Shown here: positions 1-11,600 of the stretch, piece by piece
Position numbering within the stretch: the first letter of the stretch is position 1
How the letters are laid out: the number at the start of each line of letters is the position of its first letter
Source: Mactromeris polynyma
Taxonomy: Eukaryota; Mollusca; Bivalvia; Venerida; Mactridae
Assembly: GCA_032209605.1 (NCBI GenBank)
Contig: JASFXZ010000056.1
Span: forward strand, 434,001 to 498,000
Direction: 5' to 3'
Length of the DNA: 64,000 bases
Notes under the pieces: generated by a model
Seen by the model: the letters and a program-made list of their open reading frames with translations, nothing else
Databases searched by the model: none
Told to the model about the DNA's origin: nothing
Position numbers and translations under genes: made by a program

Positions 1-619
1 GTAAATATTGCATCATTTGTTTTTTTCCATTTGAAGAGCAGAAGATGTTTTGAAGAATTGTATACATTCTGATGATGCAAAGTCATCATTTTGTATTTTA
101 CATTTGCATCTTGTTCTTAATATTGGAATTGCTCTAAAAAGAAAAGAAATCGTCAGATTTTAATATTTCTGGTATTGAATGAAAGTTGAAATAATATATC
201 TGTTTGAAAATTTAAAAACTTAAAAATGGACTTTTCAAGCGCTACCGGTAATGCAGGTTTTGTCGTGTCGCAGCTTATAGCAATTATAGCGTTTGTTTTT
301 ATATTATATATATATATATATTCTTTATATTTCACATCATGGTTTGATGTTTGATATTTTGATATCACATTATTCTTGAAGTTTAATCATCGATTCAGGA
401 TCATATTCAAAAATATATATCAACATGCATATTAGCTAGGTATAAGCGGGGAGGTTTGGTCAAGTAGGGGGTAGGTGTGAAAAAGGGGTCTCAGTTTAGG
501 AGTTTCTAGGGACCTTCGCTGAATTAATAATTTTGAGAAAATGTCTTCATACACGACTTTCTCTAAATATTGCATTTTAACTTTTTGTACTGGTACTGCA
601 AAACACAAATACAACATGT
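1..619. other. Upstream DNA without recognised gene
   Basis: AT-rich sequence with a short TA run at 302-320. No gene, RNA or clear mobile element was recognised. Confidence 0.5.
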
Positions 620-1215
620 ACAGGTATTTCCTATGCTAGCGTTACCGGAGCACGTAGGTTAGGATAGAAATACCGATATAGGACACTGGTATTTGTCGTT
701 TTGGGAAACATATAAGAAAAAGTGACAATGCAGTGTTGTAGAGTACTGATGATCTGTATGAAGGCGTTTACCACCAATTTTCTCATATTTATGACTAAGA
801 ATTTGACTATGTACTTTTAAAGCAAAGTGGATTTCTAACCAGTTGGTGAAAATGAAAAAATGTACTTACTACAATATTACTTAATTCACCTATAACCTCT
901 TGTAATTTAACCAAAAGAGTATATTTTAAGTATCTTTTCAAAATATGACAGGTGATAATTTTGAGAAAATGCTTTGATGCTCTACAGTACATTGTTACTT
1001 TGCCTTAATGTTTCCATATTTTCTATCCTGACCTACGCACCAAGTTAGCGCTAGCGTAGGAAATGCCTGTATCGGACTCATGTTTTGCAGAACCAGGAAA
1101 CTTAAGAAAAAGTGACACTGTGGTGTGTAAGAAGCGGTTTATAATACAAGCAATATTCTCATATTTTCGACCAAGCATATTTTGACAAAAATCAACACTA
1201 TGTACATTTAACCAA
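620..1215. repeat. Foldback interspersed element, copy 1
   Basis: Two halves in inverted orientation (about 620-820 and 960-1215) share blocks such as GAAACATATAAGAAAAAGTG, GTAGAGTACT and the core TATTTCCTATGCTAGCG. Related copies occur at 28005-28200 and 29940-30245. It has no coding capacity. Confidence 0.6.
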
Positions 1216-1429
1216 ACGACTGACATATTAACAACATAAGTTATCTATGATATAATCTGCTCATTATGATATTATAAACAAAAGAGATAATTTGTTATAA
1301 GTATTCTCCAGATGAAATATATCAGCGTTTAAAATTTCACCCCCTATAAATGTTCAGTTTCGATAGAACTTCTTGGAAAGAACATTGATGTCAAAATTAT
1401 GTGGTATAATATTTCCATAAAAACTTGTG

Positions 1430-1519
1430 TACTGTAAAACCTCAATAATACGACCACCTTCGGGACCCTTAAACACTGGTCTTATTATTGAGTGGGTCAT
1501 TAAGTGAGGTTTTACTGTA
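1430..1519. mobile_element. Short MITE, CAGTAAAACCTC family
   Basis: Terminal inverted repeats CTGTAAAACCTCA and GAGGTTTTACTG are flanked by TA. The inside keeps the ACCACC / GGTCTTATTATTGA signature of the family. About 90 bp, a short version of the 155-220 bp copies elsewhere in the window. Confidence 0.65.
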
Positions 1520-1565
1520 ATTTTGCTAGAATTTTTTTTCAAGGTTGGATATATTAGTAGTTAGT

Positions 1566-4500
1566 GATTAGATAGATAGATAGATTTATTTTAGCATAAG
1601 ATACATGGTAATTAAGAGAAATATGTTTCATTTATAATAATAAAAAACACACGAGTTATAAAAAAAAACATGCCTCACACATTCCTACTAAGGATTACAC
1701 AAACAAGAGAAAATATCCCTTATTTCCATTGCGGTCGTTGTCATGGATGGTGTGACATAGAGAGGCATGAAACTTCTATCACAGGCAAAACATTGCAATT
1801 CTATCACAGACAATAATATTGAAAGACAATTATATTTTAAATAACAGTGACTAGCTAATTATAATGGAAGTAAAAACTATAACATAAAATACTTAAAAAC
1901 TCAGATACACCTGTATTGCATTATCAAATAAAAATACTTAATTGCTTAGCAAGTGTCTTTTTATTTCACCTTTAAACCCACTATTTGTATTGATATTTCT
2001 TATGAGTGGGGGTAGCCTGTTCCAGAGACTTCATCCTATGAAGGAGAAGGATTTCAGTCCAAAACCTTTTACTTTTGGGACAGAAAAATATCCATTTTCT
2101 CTAAACCTAGTTTTATGAGAATGAATATCTGTGAGGACAAAACTCTCTCCCATAATCAGGGGCTAAACCATTTTTTATTTTAAAAACATGACACAAGGTA
2201 ATTTTTCCACTCTCTTATTCACTGGTAACCAGTTGAGGGATTTAAAATGTTCATTTTCAATATGTGATCTTTGTTCCAAACGTATTAACTTGTTCTGAGT
2301 TATTTGGAGTTAATATTTCCATATTTTGGCTATACCACGATACCAGAAACAACAGGAGTAATCAAAATGACACTGAATAAGGGTCATAACCAAAAGCATT
2401 TTAGTATGTTGTGTAAGATAACAACGTTTCCTATAAAGAAATGTTAACCTAGTATTAGCTTTCTTTATAACAGAACGGGCCATGGACTCACAAGATAAGT
2501 TTTGATCTAAAGTAGCACCTAGATATTTGACTGATGAAGTTTGTTCAATGACAGTGCCATTACAATTTATATTTAAAATGGGATTTGATCTTAACTTGGG
2601 CTTGGGACCAAACAATATAGACTCTGTTTTACCCAAGTGTAAAGACAATTTGTTATCAACTAACCATTGACTAACTAATTCAAGATCATCTGATAACTCC
2701 TTTTCAATAATTGACTTACTGTAGTATCACTTAAATTCGCGGGGGTGAAATTTCGCGCAAACAGCAAAAAAGGCAGTTTCGCGCGGGCCTAAATTCGCGC
2801 ATTTTAAAGTTTTGAAGAAAAAAAATCAGACAAAAATGACGGTATCGCAGCGCGTGTTATTATTTCGTACATCCGTATCATACGCTGAAAATAGCAAAAT
2901 TCTGCGTATTAACTCGTAAGTTGGGGGTTATCTCTGTAATAGAGTCGCCAATTAACAATTTTATTGCCAATTGTCATATCTGAATACAATAGAAACGTGT
3001 GAAACTTGAATAAACAACATGACTAGCGAGGTTCGCGTCGTATTTTGATCAGTGTCACCAAGCGCTTTATTCCCTGGTTATTTCAGGGAACCAGTCGGGA
3101 ACGAATTAAAACATACACCATAACAATACCACAAACAATATGACACGTCCAACGATTTAATTGGCGTTAATTGACACGACTGTAAGAATTAAAGTATGAA
3201 GAAAAAAGTTGCAGTGCGTGCACTCCGGATGACAACGATTTTATGCAGTCGTGTATTCTTTATATAAACATCGTAAACAAAGAAAAATCAATTTATGAAT
3301 TAATGTTCCATTTAAACCACTCTTACTTACTAGTAATCAAACTGTGTCAAAATATTCCATGTTCCTAATTATTCCACACAGATTATCAGAAAAGACAGCG
3401 ACAAATTATGAAAAGAAAAAACACACATTTTCGGACAGTCAAAAATTCGGATAGCCATGTTAGTTTCGGAAGTTTAATAATCGCGCGGACTTAAATTCGC
3501 GCTTCGTCTCTAGCGCGAAATACGCGAAAATTAGACCTGCGCGAATTCAAATGATACTACAGTATTTCTACCTTGCAACAAGTATACCAGAATCATCTGC
3601 GTAAAGTAAAAGTTTGTTTTTGACAACTGCAGATATATCATTTACATAAATTAAAAATAACAGTGGGCCTAAAATAGATCCTTGAGGAACACCACATGCA
3701 ATATTGGAAGATGATGAGAAAATACTGTCAACACCCACAAGCTGTTGTCTATTTGATAAATATGATGTAAACCATCTGATAATATTGTGATCAAAGCCTA
3801 ATGCTTCCATTTTCATGAGAAGAATGGAGTGGTCAACAGAATCGAATGCTTTTTGGAGATCGAGGAGAACCATGCCCACAAAATTACCCTTATCCATTTG
3901 AAACCTTATATTAATCAGTAAGGTGTATAAGACAGGTGTCTATTGAATAACCACTTCTGAAACCAGACTGTAAACTTTTTTCTTTAAGATACTGTTCCAC
4001 CTGATCATACACAACCTTTTCAAATATCTTGGAAACAATACTAAGTATGGAAACAGGCCTATAATTTCCAACTTCAGTTTTATCATTCTTCTTGTAAAGG
4101 GGGATAACTCTTGCCAATTTCAAATCATCGGGAACAACACCTTGAATTAAAAATAAATGTATTATATGTGTAAGAGGGCACGCAATTATAGTAGCACTGT
4201 CCCTAACAAACTGGGAGGGAATACCATCTAAACCAGTAGCTTTATTTACACTTAAATTATTCAAATATTTTAAGACTCTATTCTCAGATATGACAGAAAA
4301 AGAATAACAATTTGGTAAGACACCCTTAGCACTGTAAAAGGCAGTTACAAAATTCTGTCCAAATTTATGAAAAGGTAATGGTAGTTTCTCAACAAGTTTA
4401 GAGGCCACAGTGGTATAAAAAATATATAATCTTTCTGCTACATTCAACTTGTCAAAACAAATATCACCATTTATTTTAAGACCAATATTATTACATGATC

Positions 4501-4850
4501 AAGTTTTGTCTTTCTTAGAGGGTAGACCAAGTTCTTTTAGAGTTTTCCACAAAGATTAAGAATCAGTTTTATTTTCTTCCAACTGATCTGTAAAATAATT
4601 TTGTTTAGCATTTCTAACTAGATCTTGAGTTCTGTTTCTCAACTGTGTAAAACACTGAAAATTTGCCTCAGATTTATATTTTTTATAGACATTTGTTTGT
4701 ACTATGAAGAATATCAGCACTTATCCAGGGTTCTGTCCTTTGTTTTATTCTCATTTCTTTAACTGGGGCGATACTATTTATAGTTGATATAAAAAAAGAC
4801 TTAAAACAGTGATTCCATTTCGAATGTTTCTCCACATTTAAGCTCAAACT
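1566..4850 (-). mobile_element. Non-LTR retrotransposon (LINE) fragment, copy A, - strand
   Basis: Broken reverse-transcriptase frames on the - strand carry [66 protein letters not shown] and the catalytic YADD, in the family order. The 3' end lies at 1566-1590 and finishes in a short GATA/TATC repeat, a tail common in CR1/Jockey-like LINEs. The endonuclease is missing, so the copy is 5' truncated. Frame breaks near 3900, 4450 and within 2650-3570 make it a pseudoelement. It is interrupted by a MITE at 2719-3562. Exact clade is not certain. Confidence 0.88.
2719..3562. mobile_element. TA-flanked MITE inserted in LINE copy A
   Basis: The 844-bp insert has terminal inverted repeats CTGTAGTATCA, with AAATTCGCG motifs repeated near both ends in inverted order. 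TA is present on both sides (2717-2718 and 3563-3564). LINE copy B at 8087-8105 shows the empty site, with one TA at the same point, which proves the boundaries. There is no transposase frame, so it is a non-autonomous element, most likely of the Tc1/mariner superfamily. Confidence 0.9.
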
Positions 4851-5395
4851 ATATTGGAATTAGTTGAATAGAGTAAAGATGAAGATAATGATGTATGTAG
4901 ATCTATTTCAGGGATGTAGATTCTTATAGTATTTTTTTCTAGCTACGTATTTTTTCCCGGGAACCATGCCCCCCCAGACCCCCTAAAAACTAAGCTTACA
5001 CATCAATTTCAGCTAAGCTACGCCCCTGTATTTAAATGATTGAGATTTGAGTTTATTGAAATGCTTTTGGTTGAAATATATGATATAATTACAGAACCTG
5101 CTTACTTATATTGCACCATTTGTAGATCATAGTCGCATCACAAAGGGAGGTCACTCTGGGTCGCTTTAATCCATTTTATTCAAGGGAGAGAATTTGTATT
5201 GCTTATCTTTATGGTAATGAATACCACATTACAGACGACATTTTATACATGATCTTTGTTCAAATAGGTCTATATAAAGCTGATACATCAGTGGTCGGAT
5301 ATCCATACTACAGTGTATCACCAGGAATAACAGTGTACTTACATATATATATAGTGTTGTGTCTGGAGTTAATTTATGTGATTGATAAAAAGGTT
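4851..5395. other. Upstream region of exon 1a
   Basis: Non-coding AT-rich DNA with a C-rich patch near 4965-4990. It would contain distal promoter sequence if exon 1a is a true first exon. No specific factor sites could be supported. Confidence 0.4.
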
Positions 5396-5403
5396 TATAA
5401 ATA
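5396..5403 (+). promoter_or_regulatory. Candidate TATA box upstream of exon 1a
   Basis: TATAAATA lies about 70 bp before the ATG at 5474, at a distance that would place the transcription start near 5425-5430 and give a short 5' UTR. A second A/T alternation at 5343-5353 is a weaker alternative. This is a motif match in AT-rich DNA, so chance occurrence is possible. Confidence 0.3.
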
Positions 5404-5473
5404 ATCATTTTGAATTTAAACAATTTCGTATTGTTTTGAAATGAGATAATAAATCCTTTGGAGTAATAAAAAA

Positions 5474-5626
5474 ATGTCGACTCCATCTACGCCAGAAATT
5501 GAAGTGAATGGGTCCCCTATTGAACCCCCTCAATGGGGTTTCGGGTATAATAGGATAGGGTCCTCGGGCATGACAGGAAGTGCTATGAATCGATCAGGAT
5601 CGGCGACCTCGACAAATTCAGCACAG
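5474..5626 (+). CDS. PK: PK exon 1a (candidate N-terminal coding exon)
   Basis: The ATG at 5474 opens 51 codons and ends in CAG before a strong donor GTAAGC at 5627. The phase is 0, which matches exon 2. An in-frame TAA lies 24 nt upstream (5450-5452), so this ATG is the first possible one. The encoded arm is rich in Ser, Thr, Gly and Pro, with a MNRSGSATS stretch near its end, and looks disordered. It has no counterpart in vertebrate PKM; it may carry regulatory phosphorylation sites, as the liver/red-cell PK arm does. It joins exon 2 across a 26.7 kb intron. Linkage to PK rests on phase and strand, not on homology, so it could belong to another transcript. Confidence 0.6.
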
Positions 5627-8600
5627 GTAAGCGGTCAGTGTAGAACAATGTGTATTGAGTGTTGCTGACGGTTTTAAACGATTTTTGAAAACCAGTTTTT
5701 CAAATTTATGATTTTAATTCCTCTTTCTAGAGGGGGATAAAAAGACCATAAAATGCTGTTATCACTTTTTCATTTTATGTTCAAGGCGACAAAATAAGGG
5801 ATCAAAGCGTAGCTAGCCTTAACTGTGTATAATTAACAAAGCAGACAGACTAGTCCTTGTTTACTTATTCTTGGAGCACCAATTTTTTTTCCTAATTTAT
5901 GATTTTAATTCCTCTTACTTCCCATTACTCTAGAGAAGCAGTGACTTATAGGGGGAAAAGGACCATATAATACCATTATCCTTCCTTGATTTTAATTTTT
6001 TGAAGGGAGCAAAATAAAGGGCATAACTAACGAAGCAGACAGACTAGTCCTGAGCACCAAATTTTTGTGACACATTTTCAGACTTCACGGTTACCCTCTT
6101 GCCCTAAGCCCGGGGCTAGTAACTTGACTCCGGGCTTGCGGAAATTACCGAGTGCTAGCCAAAACGAATTTTAGAGAAAAGATCTATACTTGTTTCAAAA
6201 AAAGAGAAAAAAATAAATTCATCTATGATTTTCACAACATGTATGGGTACATGAATATTTTTTTTTATGACATATTGTTATCACTTCGGGTAATTAGAAT
6301 GGGTCTGTTGTTGTTTTACTGAGCAGCTTGCGCAAACAGGCTAGTCCTCTGAAAAAAATATGTCTCAGTCTGCATATTAGCGTAAGTTATTTGGGTCTTT
6401 AATTTACGTATGGAAGATATTTTGCCTCTTCTCTATGTAAATATTTGTGAAAAATTGGTATGCAACTTGACACTCATGTATGGGATTTTGATGAATAGTT
6501 TTTGTACTTGAATACCTGGGGATTTTAATTATACCACTCAAACGTTTGTAAATGTATACTGACCTGACTGCGCTTGCTTAACATTCGGCAATTCATGGTT
6601 AAATTCAATTTAAGAGACAGATTTATATCTCACCATTGCATGGATTGTTTCAAGGACGATATTGAAATCAGTGTGCATGCATTTCATGAAACTGCTGTGC
6701 TCGGCACTTTAATTCCTGCTGATTCATTTCAGATTGCCCTGGTCATTTTGAATAATTTATGAGCATTAAAAACATTTTGCCATTGGAAAACTTAATTAGA
6801 ATCTTGCATCTGTTTCGGTGGTATTTTCAGAATTGCTTAGTCGGCAAATTTAATTTTTGCGTCAAGTAAATAATTTCCAATTGGCATAAGATTGTATTTA
6901 ATCCGAATTGCTGATTTGGCAACTTTAAGATGTGGGTTGAATAAATAAATTTGAAAATTTAATTTCCTTATAAGTGTCAAATTTCGATAAATTTCAATGC
7001 GCTGATATCTCTGTTTTTTCTGCCCCAGAAACTTCCTGAATTGTTGGTATTTGATTTAGAGAGGTTTAGTTATGTCCTTGTTCTCAGTCCATCTGTCACA
7101 TAATCATTTATACACTGTAACAGGATGTGGCCCGTCATTCAGCCGTTTGTGTTCAATGTCAAGGTCATATGGTCAATTTAATAATATTGGTCTTAAAATA
7201 AATGGTGATATTTGTTTTGACAAGTTGAATGTAGCAGAACAATTTAATATTTTTATACCACTGTGGCCTCTAAACTTGTTGAGAATCTACCATTACCTTT
7301 TCATAAATTTGGACAGAATTTTGCAGTGCTAAGGGTGTCTTACCAAATTGTTATTCTTTTTCTGTCATATCTGAGAATAGAGTCTTAACATATTTGAATA
7401 ATTTAAGTGTAAATAAAGCTACTGGTTAGATGGTATTCCTTCCCGGTTTGTTAGGGACAGTGCTACTATAATTGCATGCCCTCTTACACATATAATAAAT
7501 TTATCTTTAATTCAAGGTGTTGTTCCCGATGATTTGAAATAGGGAAGAGTTATCCCCCTTTGCAAGAAGAATGAAGTTGGAAATTATAGGCCTGTTTCCA
7601 TACTTAGTATTGTTTCCAAGATATTTGAAAAGGTTGTGTATGATCAGGTGGAACAGTATCTTAAAGAAAAAATGTTACTATATAAATTTCAGTCTGGTTT
7701 CAGAAGTGGTTATTCAACAGACACCTGTCTTATACACCTTACAGATTATATTAGGTTTCAAATGGATAAGGGTAATTTTGTGGGCATGAATTTTCTCGAT
7801 CTCCAAAAAGCATTAGATTCTGTTGACCACTCCATTCTTCTCATGAAAATGGAAGTGTTAGGCTTTGATCACAATATTATCAGATGGTTTACATCATATT
7901 TATCAAATAGACAACAGCTTGTGGGTGTTGACGGAATTTTCTCATCATCTTCCAATATTACGTGTGGTGTTCCTCAAGGATCTATTTTAGGCCCATTGTT
8001 ATTTTTGATTTATGTAAATGATATGTCTGCGGTTGTCAAAAACAAACTTTTACTTGATGCAGATGATTCTGGTATACTTGTTGCAAGGTAGAAATAAGTC
8101 AATTATTGAAAAGGAGTTATCAGATGATCTTGAATTAGTTAGTCAATGGTTAGTTGATAACAAATTGTCTTTACACTTGGGTAAAACAGAGTCTATATTG
8201 TTTGGTCCCAAGCCCAAGTTAAGATCAAATCCCATTTTAAATATAAATTGTAATGGCACTGTCATTGAACAAACTTCATCAGTCAAATATCTAGGTGCTA
8301 CTTTAGATCAAAACTTATCTTGTGAGTCCATGGCCCGTTCTGTTATAAAGAAAGCTAATACTAGGTTAAAATTTCTTTATAGGAAACGTTATCTTACACA
8401 ACATACTACAAAGCTTTTGGTTATGGCCCTTATTCAGTGTCATTTTGATTACTCCTGTTGTTTCTGGTATCCTGGTATAGCCAAAATATGGAAAGATTTA
8501 CTCCAAATAACACAGAACAAGTTAATACGTTTTGTCCTGAACTTGGAACAAAGATCACATATTGAAAATGAACATTTTAAATCTCTAAACTGGTTACCAG

Positions 8601-11600
8601 TGAATAAGAGAGTGGAACTAATTACCAATAGAATATTAAGCAGTCAGTGAAAGGTGTGAATTATTGCATTGTTCGACCTATCTATGGTGAACAATGAATA
8701 AAATGATAGCTTAACGGACCGCAAATCCTGTTCGAGTGTTCGACCTTACTCTGTTCGAGTGATCTAAAGGTAGATAATATTGAATAAGAAGGGATTTCGC
8801 CGGGACTTAAGAACCAGGTCGTGGTATCTACTGTGTTCAAGCCAGAACTGTTCAGTTTCGAAGTTTTACTGTATTGAAAAAAACAAAAATGATATTAGGT
8901 CACTTTATTCGTCTTGTATTGCACATTTTTTGTTCTTTTGTTTTGATTTTTAAGGATTCTCGTGACCTTTTGCCGTTTTTTTACATTTCAGTGAGTTAGT
9001 AATAAGCAGTAAGTCCGAAAATTGAAGAAGTCCTATAAAAGTGAATAATTCCTTGAACACTTGAATTATGTATTCGATGTTTACGTATGAACCATGGTTT
9101 AACATTCATTATGATACAAACACTTAAGGCACATGATGACCCACTTGTCAGTATTATACTGTATACTCTGCATAAATACAACACATTTTTGTACATTGTA
9201 AGAAAACTTCCGCCTCTAGATTGAAGTATGTAGCACTTAGTAAATAGCTGGACTGAATAACAATATCTTATTTCAAGTGTGTGTTTTTGTTGCTTTAAAT
9301 GGTTTAATCTGGTCCACAAAGATATTGCTAAAGCTTTTGTTATTTGATAGGTACGTTCCCCTTGTCTTATCATATTTGAGTCAAAAGTTTACCTCAACTT
9401 AACATTATGTTCTCAGATTAATGAAATACAACCTTGACACCTTTGATTTGAGGGTATATTTCAGACTTATGACCTTGATTTCTGTCTGTATGATATTTCA
9501 GTAGTGCCATTGGCCCATTTGTGAATATTTATATATGACCTTGATAATTATGCTGACTTATTTTCCCTTAAGATATGGCATTGACACAGTCTGCCTCTCA
9601 TTTCAGAATTACACTTAATACAGTCTAGCTCTTATTTCAGATATACCCTTGACACAGTCTAGCTCTCATTTCAAATATAACCTTGACACAGTCTAGCTCT
9701 CATTTCAAATATACCTATGACACAGTCTAGCTCTCATTTCAGATATACCATTGACACTGTCTAGCTTTATATCAAAGTGTGACACTGTGACCTTGGCGCT
9801 GTGTAGCTATATATCAAAATATGACATTGTGATCTTGACACTATCTAGCTATATATCAAAGTGTGGCATTGACACTGTCTAGCTATATATCAAAATGTGA
9901 CCTTGACACTGCCTAGCTATATATCAAAGTGTGACATTGTTACCTTGACACTATCTAGCTATATATCAAAGTGTGACATTGTGACTTTGACAATGTCTAG
10001 CTGTATATCAAAGTGTGACATTGTGACCTTTGCACTGTCTAGCTATGGATCAAAGTGTGACATTGGACCTTGACAATGTCCAGCTGTATATCAAAGTGTG
10101 ACATTGTGACCTTGACACTATCTAGCTATATATCAAAGTGTGACATTGTGACCTTGACAATGTCAAGCTGTATATCAAAGTGTGACATTGTGACCTTTGC
10201 ACTGTCTAGCTATATATCAAGATGTAACCTTGACACTGCCTAGCTATATGCCATGATGTGACACATTGACCTTGACACTGTCTAGCTATATATCAAGCTA
10301 TGACTTTGTGACCTTGACACAGCCTTCAAATAAGATTTAAAGGTTGATTTCAAGATGTGATCTCGACATTAGTCAAGTTCCATTGAATCATTCTAGCATT
10401 TGTGTATGCTTTGATATTCTCTTTCCTTGTTTTAATGAATCATAAGCCTAGAAGTTGCTTACTCATCCCAGCATTAGTCCTTCTTGTTAATGCATACCAT
10501 GTTTAAATTTTAGCTAACGTAGGTGCATTGATCCAAGAAGAGAGGGAGACATGTTATTGATTGTAGTTGTGCATTTAAGATCATATGGAATTGTAATGAT
10601 TTAGTATAATGCAGTCTGATAGGTGGATTGATGCAGTTGTCAATGGGTTCCTTATCTGTATGTCTGTATGATTGCATCTGTCGTAGTTGGATTGTTGGGG
10701 AAATCTGAAACATTATGATTGTGTATGTACTAAATGACAGGCATTATCTGATAGCAAACATGTGTGCATGGAAATAAAATATGTACAGGGACATTGAGAA
10801 TAACCTGGGAAAGGGGGAGGGGGGGGCACAGTGAAACCCCACTTTAAGACCACCTCAAGATTTTTGACCTACTCATTAATAAGAGGTTACTTTCATGGAT
10901 TAGTTTTAGGGGCGGATGCAGGATTTACGGTTAGGAGGGAGCTGTGTAAATGACAATGGAGTTACAAGGCAGTTGGCCCTTGTTTTTAGGACCACACCCC
11001 CAGAGGTCAAGAGCCCTTTCTGATTTTCACCAAAATCTGCCAAATGTTGCTCTAGATCCTAAATTATTGATATCAACTTTTTCCATAAGCTTACCAGAGA
11101 TTTAGTGGGGTTGTGGCAGCTCCGCACCCCCTCCCTTAAATCAGCCTATGGCCTCATTAATCAGACTTACTTACTTCAGAACATATGGTTATCTTATTAT
11201 TGAGGTTTCACTGTATTGTGAAACCATTACATAGAAACACTTTGAGAGAAACCAGTATCGGTTATTGAAAAGAGCATTGGTCTGGGCAGATTAAATTAAT
11301 TCATGCAGTTGTTGAAGAGAGGTCTTTGTTCAAAAGAGGGCTAGTTTGGAGAGGTTGGACAGTACATTTGTATTGTATATCAGTAAACTAAAGGTTATTA
11401 ATAGTACAAACGCAGAATGGACTCGTGGGCCATTGGAATTACTCAGGCTTTTGACTGTTTATGGCAGAGTTTTGATTGGTCAGTTGGTTCTGTCTAGCCA
11501 AATAATACAGTCAGACCTTTTAATTTGAATAAAACTTAGTTTCGAAAAGACCATTTGAATTGGACATGCCGCGGAAGATGATACCAAGTACTCAGATAGA

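Noticed and set aside
7636..8650. Functional reverse transcriptase gene
   Set aside because: Frame breaks near 7570 and 8090, YADD changed to DADD, both ends lost, and a related broken copy in the window: a dead LINE.
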